From Methylibium sp965279545 (GTDB lineage Bacteria > Pseudomonadota > Gammaproteobacteria > Burkholderiales > Burkholderiaceae_C), in assembly GCF_965279545.1 (NCBI RefSeq), contig NZ_OZ257250.1, positions 4,340,001 through 4,404,000 on the forward strand: a stretch of 64,000 bases of DNA, given 5' to 3'. This document shows positions 1 through 8,979 of this stretch, one piece after another. The notes beneath the pieces were generated by a model, which ran no database searches, had not been told where the DNA came from, and worked only from the letters and a program-made list of their open reading frames with translations. The position numbers and the translations under genes were made by a program. Numbering within the stretch: the stretch's first letter is position 1; every line of letters begins with the position of its first letter.

Positions 1-310
1 GCGTGCCGGTCGCCTCCAGCGCCTGGCCCAGCTGGCGCGCCAGCGCGCGGCCGAACAGCGGGCTCAGCTCGGGCGCCGTGACGAAGTCGCTGCCCGAGCC
101 GGGCATGAGGCCGAACTGGCGGTCGCCACGGGCGTAGTAGCCCAGGCCCGGCGCGTACAGCGCCAGCTCCATGTAGCGCTCGAAGCCGAGCCAGCCGCCG
201 GCCTGCCCGATTGCGTCGGCGATCCGCGCCGACAAGGCCTCGCGCGGGCTCTGCGAAGGGGGGCTGGCTACACTGACAGGGCTCGCTTCCACGCCCCCAT
301 TGTCCCGCAC
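1..310 (-). CDS. MidA-type SAM-dependent methyltransferase, 5' part only
   Basis: Reading the complement from a GTG at 310 gives an open frame to the window edge (about 100 codons). It contains a segment like GFERYMELALYAPGLGYYA followed by DFVTAPELSPLFGR. That pattern is typical of the N-terminus of MidA/DUF185 class I methyltransferases, the family of mitochondrial NDUFAF7. The start is uncertain: GTG at 310 or GTG at 292. The SAM-binding core lies outside the window. The gene diverges from the pteridine reductase-like gene at 313, leaving almost no spacer, so promoters must overlap the coding ends. The family call is good; its bacterial substrate is unknown. Confidence 0.75.
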   Translation of the reverse strand, partial: MRDNGGVEASPVSVASPPSQSPREALSARIADAIGQAGGWLGFERYMELALYAPGLGYYARGDRQFGLMPGSGSDFVTAPELSPLFGRALARQLGQALEATGT

Positions 311-312
311 GC

Positions 313-1098
313 ATGAGTGTTGATTCCCGTCCCGTGGTGCTCGTCACCGGTGCTGCCCGGCGCGTCGGTCGTGCGATCGCGCTCGAGCTCGCCGCGCACG
401 GTTTCGACGTCGCCGTGCACAGCCACCAGGCGAGCGACGAGTCGGGCGACACCTTGCACGCCGCGCGCGAATCGGGTGCGCGGGCCGAAGCCTTCGTGGC
501 CGACCTGGCCAACGAAGCGGCCTGCCGCGCCTTGCTCCCGGCGGTCGCGGCGCGCATGGGGCGCGTCGACGCGGTCGTGAACAACGCCTCGCGCTTCGAC
601 TACGACAGCGCAGCCGATTGCTCCCACGCGTCGATGGCCGCCCACTGGCAGGTCAACACCGCTGCGCCGGTGCTGCTGGCCGCGGCCCTGCACGCGCAAC
701 TCGCGGGCACCGCGCGCCGCGGCTGCGTGATCAACCTGCTCGACCAGAAACTGTGGAACCCGAACCCGGACCACTTCTCGTACACGCTGTCGAAGGCCGC
801 GCTGGAGGCCGCGACGACCCTGCTGGCGCAGGCTTTTGCGCCCACCTTGCGGGTGGTCGGCGTGGCACCGGGCGTCACGCTGCCATCGGGTCCGATGGAC
901 AACGCCGAGTTCGTGCGCGCCCACGCCATGACGCCGCTGCGACGCTCGTCGACCCCCGAAGACGTGGCGCGCGCGGTCCGCTTCCTCATCGAGTCGCCGG
1001 CGATCACCGGCACCACGCTGCTGGTCGACGGCGGCCAGCACCTGGCGGCACAGTCGCGCGACGTGCTGTTCCTTGCGCGCGACGGCGAGGGGATCTGA
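313..1098 (+). CDS. Pteridine reductase-like short-chain dehydrogenase (FolM-like)
   Basis: A 261-residue NADP-dependent short-chain dehydrogenase/reductase. The N-terminal nucleotide-binding motif is TGAARRVG; the double Arg is the variant seen in pteridine reductases and FolM. VNNASRF follows, then the catalytic YTLSK (Tyr-x-x-x-Lys) near residue 157, and a C-terminal LLVDGGQ. The enzyme probably reduces dihydropterin or dihydromonapterin in the cytoplasm. It sits one base before folB, a dihydroneopterin aldolase gene, which supports a pterin/folate role. The ATG at 313 lies almost against the start of the divergent methyltransferase. A general SDR of another specificity cannot be excluded. 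Confidence 0.8.
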   Translation: MSVDSRPVVLVTGAARRVGRAIALELAAHGFDVAVHSHQASDESGDTLHAARESGARAEAFVADLANEAACRALLPAVAARMGRVDAVVNNASRFDYDSAADCSHASMAAHWQVNTAAPVLLAAALHAQLAGTARRGCVINLLDQKLWNPNPDHFSYTLSKAALEAATTLLAQAFAPTLRVVGVAPGVTLPSGPMDNAEFVRAHAMTPLRRSSTPEDVARAVRFLIESPAITGTTLLVDGGQHLAAQSRDVLFLARDGEGI

Positions 1099-1099
1099 G

Positions 1100-1501
1100 A
1101 TGCCGGGCTGGCCCATGCATCCGCGGCTGGCCGCGTGCCGGCGCGTGTTCCTGAAGGCCTTCGAGCTGCCGGTGCGCATCGGCGTGCACGACTTCGAGCG
1201 GCGCGGCCCGCAGCGGCTGCTGATCGATGTCGATCTGTACGTGAGCCTGGCGGCCAGCACGCCGCACGAGGACCGGCTCGACGAGGTGGTCGACTACGAC
1301 TTCATCCGCGGCGTCATCGCCGAGCGCGTGGCGCAAGGCCACATCGGCCTGCAGGAAACGCTGTGCGACGAGATCGCCGCGCGCATGCTGGCCCATCCCG
1401 AGGTCTGCGCGGTGCGCGTGTCGACCGAAAAGCCCGACGTCTACCCCGACTGCGCCGCGGTCGGGGTCGAGGTGTTCCACATCAAGGAGAGCGCAGCATG
1501 A
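1100..1501 (+). CDS. folB: Dihydroneopterin aldolase
   Basis: A 133-residue FolB-family protein. It shows the characteristic ELPVRIGVHDFERRGPQ opening, the active-site stretch DEVVDYDFI, LQETLCDEIAARML and the C-terminal VRVSTEKPDVYPDCAAVGVE. The enzyme cleaves 7,8-dihydroneopterin to 6-hydroxymethyl-dihydropterin in folate synthesis. The ATG at 1100 is chosen because it follows the upstream stop codon by one base; an ATG at 1115 is also possible. The last four bases overlap the ttcA start (ATGA), so the SDR, folB and ttcA are probably translationally coupled. Confidence 0.88.
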   Translation: MPGWPMHPRLAACRRVFLKAFELPVRIGVHDFERRGPQRLLIDVDLYVSLAASTPHEDRLDEVVDYDFIRGVIAERVAQGHIGLQETLCDEIAARMLAHPEVCAVRVSTEKPDVYPDCAAVGVEVFHIKESAA

Positions 1502-2439
1502 GCGCCGTCATCGACCCCGGCCTCAGCCAGCGGCAGGCCGGCAAGCCCGCGTTCGAAGCCAACAAGCTCAGCAAGCGTCTGCACCGGCTCGTCGGCCAGG
1601 CGATCGGCGACTTCAACATGATCGAGCCGGGCGACAAGGTGATGGTCTGCGTGTCGGGCGGCAAGGACAGCTATGCGCTGCTCGACATCCTGCTGAACCT
1701 GCAGCAGCGCGCGCCGATCGACTTCACGCTGGTCGCGGTCAACCTCGACCAGAAGCAACCCGGCTTCCCCGCCGAGGTGCTGCCCGACTACCTGGCGAGC
1801 CGCGGCGTGCCCTTCCACATCGAGAACCAGGACACCTACTCGATCGTCAAGCGCGTGGTGCCCGAGGGCAAGACGATGTGCAGCCTGTGCTCGCGGCTGC
1901 GGCGCGGCATCCTGTACCGCGTGGCCGGCGAGCTGGGCGCGACCAAGATCGCGCTCGGCCACCACCGCGACGACATGCTGCAGACGCTGTTCCTGAACAT
2001 GTTCTTCGGCGCCAAGCTCAAGGGCATGCCGCCCAAGCTGGTCAGCGACGACGGCAAGCACGTCGTGATCCGCCCGCTGGCCTACGTGCCCGAGCACGAC
2101 CTCGTGGCCTGGGCCGCGCACCGCCAGTTCCCGATCATCCCGTGCACGCTGTGCGGCAGCCAGGAGAACCTGCAGCGCAAGCAGATCGCGCAGATGCTGC
2201 GCGACTGGGAGCGCCAGCACCCGGGCCGGCTCGACAACATGGCCAGCGCGCTGGCCAACGTGGTGCCCTCGCACCTGCAGGACCGGAACCTCTACCCGTT
2301 CGCCACGCTCCAAGCCTCTGGCCTGCCCGACGCGCAGGGCGACAAGGCCTTCGACGAAGACGAAGGCTGCGCGCCCGCCGGCCCGCCCGGCGCCTCCCAG
2401 GCGCCGGGCGTTCCGATCCGCTGGCACGGCCAGGACTGA
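1498..2439 (+). CDS. ttcA: tRNA 2-thiocytidine-32 synthetase
   Basis: A 313-residue TtcA. The PP-loop SGGKDS near residue 54 activates C32 of certain tRNAs with ATP. The Cys pairs in MCSLCSRLRRG and CTLCGS are the [4Fe-4S] and thiolation cysteines of this family. LGHHRDDMLQTLFLN is another family signature. The last 40 residues or so are a Pro/Ala-rich tail of low conservation. The start overlaps folB by four bases. Length and motifs match intact proteobacterial TtcA. Confidence 0.95.
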   Translation: MSAVIDPGLSQRQAGKPAFEANKLSKRLHRLVGQAIGDFNMIEPGDKVMVCVSGGKDSYALLDILLNLQQRAPIDFTLVAVNLDQKQPGFPAEVLPDYLASRGVPFHIENQDTYSIVKRVVPEGKTMCSLCSRLRRGILYRVAGELGATKIALGHHRDDMLQTLFLNMFFGAKLKGMPPKLVSDDGKHVVIRPLAYVPEHDLVAWAAHRQFPIIPCTLCGSQENLQRKQIAQMLRDWERQHPGRLDNMASALANVVPSHLQDRNLYPFATLQASGLPDAQGDKAFDEDEGCAPAGPPGASQAPGVPIRWHGQD

Positions 2440-2458
2440 GGCATTGCAAGGAGGCAGC

Positions 2459-3088
2459 ATGCAAGCACGCCAGGTTTTTGCCCCGCTCGCCGCATTCACC
2501 GCGGTGGCGGTGCTCGCGGGGTGCGCCGCCATCAACAGCGTGGCCGTCGACGTGTCCAGCCAGGGCAGCTGGCCGGCCGACCGCAAGCCCGGCAGCTACG
2601 CGATCGAGCGCCTGCCTTCGCAGCAGGCCAACGCGGCCGAGCAGGACCGCATCGAGGCCGCCGCGCTGCCCGCCATCGAGGCGGCGGGCTTCACGCGTGC
2701 GCCCACCGAGCAGGCCGATCTGCTGATCCAGGTCGGTGCCCGGGTGTCCGAGGTCCTGCGCCGCGATCCCTACATGGGCCATTGGGCCTGGCGCAATGAC
2801 TGGTGGTTCTACGGCGGCCGGCGGCCGTTCTTCTACGGCCCGGGCTTTGGCTTCGGCCCCGGCTTCGGCTACGACCACTACGACTTCCCCGACTACCAGC
2901 GCGAGGTCGGCGTCCTGATCCGCGACCGGCGCAGCCAGCAAATCGTCTACGAGACGCGCGCGGCCTACACGAGCCGCTGGACGTCCGACGCGCTGCTGCC
3001 GGCGATGTTCGAGGCCTCGATGAAGGACTTTCCGCTCCCGGCGCTCACGCCGCGCACCGTGACGGTCGCGCTGCCGCAGGCGCACTGA
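2459..3088 (+). CDS. DUF4136-type lipoprotein
   Basis: A 209-residue protein with a lipoprotein signal: a hydrophobic stretch ending in VLAGC, with the acylated Cys near residue 22. It is followed by a periplasmic domain of the DUF4136 type (YAIERLPSQQANAAEQ, EQADLLIQVG, VGVLIRDRRSQQIVYETRA). A Phe/Gly/Tyr-rich insert (GFGFGPGFGYDHYDFPDY) lies in the middle. The ATG at 2459 is preceded by AAGGAGG at good spacing. Function is unknown; the family is common in Burkholderiales. The gene follows ttcA by about 20 bases and may be cotranscribed with it. Confidence 0.75.
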   Translation: MQARQVFAPLAAFTAVAVLAGCAAINSVAVDVSSQGSWPADRKPGSYAIERLPSQQANAAEQDRIEAAALPAIEAAGFTRAPTEQADLLIQVGARVSEVLRRDPYMGHWAWRNDWWFYGGRRPFFYGPGFGFGPGFGYDHYDFPDYQREVGVLIRDRRSQQIVYETRAAYTSRWTSDALLPAMFEASMKDFPLPALTPRTVTVALPQAH

Positions 3089-3131
3089 CCCGGCTTGCCG
3101 CCCCCGCGCGCCGGGCGGCCGACCGGCACGC

Positions 3132-4007
3132 TCAGGCGGGTGCGGTGAAGCGCCGCAGATCGGCCTCCCAGCCCCTGAGCCGGCGCTGCGCTTCCCGGCG
3201 CTGCCCGGGCGTCGTGTGGTTGTGGATCTGCGCCAGCAGATCGCAGTTCGCGCTGTCCAGGCGCTGCTGGTAGCGCGCATAGGCCTCGTCCGGCGGATGC
3301 TGGACCTCCTGCCAATGCAGGCGCAGGGCCTCGACCGCGGCGGCGCGCGGCAGCGCACCGTTCTGCAGCCGCCGCAGCGTCTGCAGCAGGTGGCGCTGGC
3401 CTTGCTGGCGCTCGGCCAGCCAGCGCTCCGGGTCGAACGGCGAAACGGCCAGGGCCTGCGCGACGCGCTCGCGCTGCGAGCGGTCGAGCCGCCCGTACAA
3501 CTGCTCGGCGCGCTCGACCACCCGGTCGACGGAGCCGGCGAGCCGCTTGGCAGGATCGGGCTGCAGGAACTCGTCGCGGAACTCGGCGTTCTTCTTCGCC
3601 TGCTTGCGCTCGAGGTGGCTCAGCTGTTTCGCGCTGAAGGTGGCCGCGATCGCTGCCGCGTCGGGCAGCGCGTGCTCGACGGCACGGTCCACGCGCGTGC
3701 GGATGTCATCGAGCCAGCGGCAGGCCTGCGCGGGCGTCGTGTCGTGCTCCGCCTCGGTGGCCGCGCGGTCGAGCAGCGCCACATAATCCGGCAATTGGGT
3801 CTTGCGGTGCCATGCGAACCATTGCGTGATGGCCTCACGGGTGCGCGGCGTCTGCGCGCCATCGAAATCCACGTAACTATCAAGCCACCAGTAGGTCAGC
3901 TCGCCGGCCTGCGTGTACGCGAAGTGCAGCGCGCTGCAGCCGCTCACGGCCAGCAGCAGGCTCACCGCGATAATTCTCCAACCCCTGAACCCCCCGACCC
4001 TCAGCAT
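3132..4007 (-). CDS. DUF6279-like lipoprotein
   Basis: A 291-residue protein with a clear lipoprotein signal: RIIAVSLLLAVSGCS, with the lipid-modified Cys near residue 22. A helical domain follows, with LHFAYTQAGELTYWWLDSYVDF and a long Arg/Gln-rich helical remainder. That matches the DUF6279 family of proteobacterial lipoproteins as I remember it. Its ATG at 4007-4005 overlaps the ATG of the divergent glmU (4006-4008), so the two genes start inside the same CATG. No function is known. Confidence 0.7.
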   Translation of the reverse strand: MLRVGGFRGWRIIAVSLLLAVSGCSALHFAYTQAGELTYWWLDSYVDFDGAQTPRTREAITQWFAWHRKTQLPDYVALLDRAATEAEHDTTPAQACRWLDDIRTRVDRAVEHALPDAAAIAATFSAKQLSHLERKQAKKNAEFRDEFLQPDPAKRLAGSVDRVVERAEQLYGRLDRSQRERVAQALAVSPFDPERWLAERQQGQRHLLQTLRRLQNGALPRAAAVEALRLHWQEVQHPPDEAYARYQQRLDSANCDLLAQIHNHTTPGQRREAQRRLRGWEADLRRFTAPA

Positions 4008-5388
4008 GTTGGACATCGTGATCATGGCTGCCGGCAAAGGCACCCGCATGAAATCGAGCCGGCCCAAGGTGTTGCACACCCTGGCCGGGCGAGCCCTATT
4101 GCAGCACGTGCTGGCCACGGCTGCGGGACTGGGCGCGCAAAGGCTCGTCACGGTCACGGGGCACGGCGCCGAGCAGGTGGAGGCATCGATGCGTGCGGCC
4201 TTCCCCGACGCGCCGCTCGCCTTCGTGCGCCAGGAGCCTCAGCTCGGCACCGGGCATGCGGTGCAGCAGGCCGTGCCGGTGCTCGACGACGCGGGCACCA
4301 CGCTGATCCTCAACGGCGACACGCCCCTGATCGAGGCCGCCACGGCGCGTGCGCTGGTCGAGGCCAGCGGCGGCACGCGGCTCGCGCTGCTGACCATCGA
4401 CCTGGCCGACCCGACGGGCTACGGGCGCATCCTGCGCGACGGCGAGCGGCGCGGCGACAAGGTGCTCGGCATCGTCGAGCACAAGGACGCCAGCGCCGCG
4501 CAGCGCGCGATCCGCGAGGTCTACACCGGCATGATGGCGGCGCCCACCGCGGCGCTCAAGCGCTGGCTCGCCCGGCTCTCGAACGACAACGCCCGGCACG
4601 AGTACTACCTGACCGACATCGTCGCGATGGCGGTCGCCGACGGCGTCCCGGTGGTCTCGGCACAGCCAGCCAGCGAGAAGGAGGTGCTGGGGATCAACAG
4701 CCCGCTGCAGCTCGCCCACCTGGAGCGCCGCTTCCAGCATGCACAGGCCGAGGCGCTGCTGGAGGCCGGCGTGCGCCTCGCCGACCCGGCGCGCTTCGAC
4801 CTGCGCGGCACGCTGGACTGCGGCGCCGATGTCGAGATCGACGTCAACTGCGTGTTCGAGGGCCATGTCGAGCTGGGCGATGGCGTGCGCATCGGGGCGA
4901 ACTGCGTGGTCCGCAATGCGCGCATCGCCGCCGGTGCGGTGATCCACCCGTTCACGCACATCGACGGCGCGGTGGTCGGCACCGACGCGGTGGTCGGGCC
5001 GTTCGCGCGCTTGCGCCCCGGCGCCGAACTCGGGGCCGAGGTGCACATCGGCAACTTCGTCGAGGTCAAGAACGCCAGCCTCGCGCGCGGCGCCAAGGCC
5101 AACCACCTGGCCTACCTCGGGGACGCGACGGTCGGTGCGCGCGTGAACTACGGCGCCGGCAGCATCACCGCCAACTACGACGGCGCGAACAAGCACCGCA
5201 CCGTGATCGGCGACGACGTGCACGTGGGCAGCAACTGCGTGCTGGTCGCGCCGGTGACGCTGGGCGCAGGCGCGACCATCGGCGGCGGCAGCACGATCAG
5301 CAAGGACGTGCCGCCCGGCCACCTGAGTGTTGCGCGGGCGCGGCAGGTCGTGATCGCAGGCTGGCAGCGACCCGCGAAGAAAGGCTAG
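4006..5388 (+). CDS. glmU: Bifunctional UDP-GlcNAc pyrophosphorylase / GlcN-1-P acetyltransferase
   Basis: A 460-residue GlmU that makes UDP-N-acetylglucosamine for peptidoglycan and LPS. The N-terminal uridylyltransferase domain has the signature LDIVIMAAGKGTRMKSS with the nucleotide-binding GxGTRM loop. QLGTGHAV, LNGDTPL and EYYLTDIV follow. From about residue 250 the protein becomes a left-handed beta-helix of hexapeptide repeats, with HIGNFVEVKN, NHLAYLGDA and GAGSITANYDG, the acetyltransferase active-site region. The ATG at 4006 matches the conserved family N-terminus and overlaps the start codon of the divergent lipoprotein gene. glmS, the first enzyme of the same pathway, lies 1.3 kb downstream. 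Confidence 0.96.
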   Translation: MLDIVIMAAGKGTRMKSSRPKVLHTLAGRALLQHVLATAAGLGAQRLVTVTGHGAEQVEASMRAAFPDAPLAFVRQEPQLGTGHAVQQAVPVLDDAGTTLILNGDTPLIEAATARALVEASGGTRLALLTIDLADPTGYGRILRDGERRGDKVLGIVEHKDASAAQRAIREVYTGMMAAPTAALKRWLARLSNDNARHEYYLTDIVAMAVADGVPVVSAQPASEKEVLGINSPLQLAHLERRFQHAQAEALLEAGVRLADPARFDLRGTLDCGADVEIDVNCVFEGHVELGDGVRIGANCVVRNARIAAGAVIHPFTHIDGAVVGTDAVVGPFARLRPGAELGAEVHIGNFVEVKNASLARGAKANHLAYLGDATVGARVNYGAGSITANYDGANKHRTVIGDDVHVGSNCVLVAPVTLGAGATIGGGSTISKDVPPGHLSVARARQVVIAGWQRPAKKG

Positions 5389-5473
5389 CAGTTGTTACGC
5401 GGGTAACGGTGGTGTGTGCAGCGCCAACTCTGCACGGCGCAGCGGCACAGCGGGCCGGTAGCATCGGAAACCG

Positions 5474-6007
5474 ATGCAACGCCCGAAGATTCCCCACTAC
5501 TACGGCCGCCTGAAGGTGGCGCCCGATGCGCCGCCCGAGGTGATCCGTGCCGCGTACAAGGCACTGGCGCAGAAGTACCACCCTGACCGCCATCGCGGCA
5601 GCGTGCGCCACGAACTCGTGCTGACCGCCTTGAACAAGGCGCAGGAGGTGCTGCTCGACCCCGAGCGGCGCGCGGCGCACGACCAGTGGATCCGCAGCGA
5701 AGAAGAGCGCATCGGCTACCGCGAGCCCGTGATCCGCGACGCGCCCGGTCTGCCGCTGCGGCTCAAGCTGCTGTGGTCCGGCGTGCGCCAGGGGGGGCTG
5801 TCGTTCGGCGATGCCTGGCTCGCCTACCTCACGGGTGCGCAGCGGCTGGTGTTCGGCACCGTCGGGGTGGTGGCGCTGGCGGCCCTGCTGGGCGGGACCG
5901 TGGTGTTGCTGCTGCCGCGCAACGACGTGCTCAAGGGCCTGACACCGCCGCCTGCGCTGCCGAAGGCCCTGTCTGCCGCGGACGACCCCGCTTCAGGGCC
6001 GCACTGA
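5474..6007 (+). CDS. Membrane-anchored J-domain protein
   Basis: A 177-residue protein with an N-terminal J-domain over about residues 6-68. It carries the HPD motif (YHPDRHRG) that stimulates the ATPase of DnaK/Hsp70. LNKAQEVLLDPERRAAHDQW completes the J-domain. A hydrophobic segment at about residues 130-150 (VFGTVGVVALAALLGGTVVLLL) is a likely membrane anchor, with a short Pro-rich C-terminus. It lacks the Gly/Phe region and zinc-finger domain of DnaJ, so it is a class III co-chaperone. It lies 85 bases after glmU and may share its transcript. The client is unknown. Confidence 0.8.
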   Translation: MQRPKIPHYYGRLKVAPDAPPEVIRAAYKALAQKYHPDRHRGSVRHELVLTALNKAQEVLLDPERRAAHDQWIRSEEERIGYREPVIRDAPGLPLRLKLLWSGVRQGGLSFGDAWLAYLTGAQRLVFGTVGVVALAALLGGTVVLLLPRNDVLKGLTPPPALPKALSAADDPASGPH

Positions 6008-6076
6008 GTGGCGGCGGGTGGCTGCGGCGGCCCGCAGCGCGGCCGGGCGTTCGGTCGGCCCGGCGCGCCGAGGCCG

Positions 6077-6565
6077 TCAACGGGCCGGCAGCGGCAGCTC
6101 GCTGCCGAACTTGGCGCGCTTGATGCTGAAGAAGGCCCGCACGTTGCGAACGTTCGCGTCGGCGCTCAGCAGCCGGGCCGCGAACGCCTGGTAGCCCGCC
6201 ATGTCGGGCACCGCGACCACCAGCACGAAGTCGGGGCCGGGCGAGACCCGCCAGCACTGCTGCACGTCGGCATCGGCCACCGCGCGGGCCTCGAAGGCGT
6301 CGAGCCGCTCGCTGGCCTGCACGTCGAGCGTGACCTCGAGCAGCGCGGTGAGCTGCGGCAGGCCGGCCTCCGCCAGCCGCTGCGGTGACAACTGCGCGGC
6401 CACCCGCTCGATCAGGCCCAGCGCGTGCAGCCGCCGCACGCGGCGGTGCGTGGTGGCCGTGGCCACGTGGACCGCGGCCGCCAGGGCCTGGTTGGACAGC
6501 GAAGCGTCGCGCTGCAACTGCGCCAGCAGCCGCAGGTCCAGCGCGTCGAGGGCGATGTCTTTCAC
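6077..6565 (-). CDS. Lrp/AsnC family transcriptional regulator
   Basis: A 162-residue Lrp/AsnC protein. The N-terminal helix-turn-helix (LDLRLLAQLQRDASLSNQALAAAVHVATATTHRRVRRL) is followed by a RAM/AsnC ligand-binding domain (LLEVTLDVQASERL, VQQCWRVSPGPDFVLVV, VRNVRAFFSIKRAKF). Such regulators usually sense an amino acid and control a neighbouring gene. It is transcribed away from glmS across an unusually AT-rich spacer holding an inverted repeat (6577-6595). It may therefore regulate itself and glmS; that is inference. Confidence 0.88.
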   Translation of the reverse strand: MKDIALDALDLRLLAQLQRDASLSNQALAAAVHVATATTHRRVRRLHALGLIERVAAQLSPQRLAEAGLPQLTALLEVTLDVQASERLDAFEARAVADADVQQCWRVSPGPDFVLVVAVPDMAGYQAFAARLLSADANVRNVRAFFSIKRAKFGSELPLPAR

Positions 6566-6718
6566 GGAAAGTTATTTCAGAATCTGGTGTTCTGAGAATT
6601 ATTGATCCGATTTATTGAAGGTTTGGATTTTTATACCGAACTGAACGAGATTTAGGAAACATATTTGCCATTGCCATGCCTACGATCCCGGGCATCAGCA
6701 GCTCACCGAGGCAACCCC
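6566..6718. promoter_or_regulatory. AT-rich divergent promoter region with candidate Lrp-type operator
   Basis: This spacer is strikingly AT-rich for the window. It contains the inverted repeat TCAGAA-N7-TTCTGA at 6577-6595, nine bases before the regulator's start codon on the minus strand. A repeat of this size suits a dimeric Lrp/AsnC protein. The TTATTGAT...TTTATTGAAGG stretch further right could hold the glmS promoter, but I cannot name exact -35/-10 boxes. Operator assignment is inference from position and symmetry. Confidence 0.5.
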
Positions 6719-8578
<1,860 letters not shown>

Positions 8579-8979
8579 TGCGGCCGCTGTGCGTGAGGCT
8601 GATTTTTGCCATTGAGGCCTGATGAGGTGGCGCATTGAAGCCGGAGACTGACAGTTCTGGCCGACGGTGACGGCTTTTGGCGTTCCAACTCGCCGAATCT
8701 GCAGGCAGCACTCGACCCAGAGCTGCCGGTCGGCGTCGCGAATAGACCCCCCGACAGGGGTCCTTGGAGAATCTGGAAGCCTTGGGCGCAAGTAGCTCGC
8801 TCGTCACGGACCGACGAGACCAGGATCGCTGGGAAGACGCTCGCACCACCAATTTCGCGGTCATATTTGTCGGGGCTCCTCCGCATGTTCGACTGCAACG
8901 ATGCCTGCGCTTTCTCCGCTGGCATCGTTATCAATGTTGGTGGCTGCCAAGTTCTAGCTTTGTTTTGGTACTCCGTGAT
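8579..8979. other. Gene-free spacer between glmS and the HD-Hsp90 gene
   Basis: About 400 bases with no convincing gene on either strand. On the minus strand the part 8640-8765 reads as RQLWVECCLQIRRVGTPKAVTVGQN. That resembles short spurious proteins I recall from dispersed intergenic sequence in other beta-proteobacteria, which may mark a recombination scar. Base composition falls towards the right, where the accessory gene begins. Confidence 0.4.

Noticed and set aside
268..1260. Long minus-strand open frame over the SDR and folB genes
   Set aside because: Its translation is Arg/Ala/His-rich shadow sequence without any family motif; the plus strand carries recognisable enzymes.
5394..5407. 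GTTAC-GCGG-GTAAC inverted repeat after glmU as a terminator
   Set aside because: The five-base stem is too weak and no T run follows.
6566..6718. glmS ribozyme/riboswitch in the glmS leader
   Set aside because: The ribozyme is a feature of Gram-positive bacteria, and the short AT-rich leader shows none of its conserved helices.
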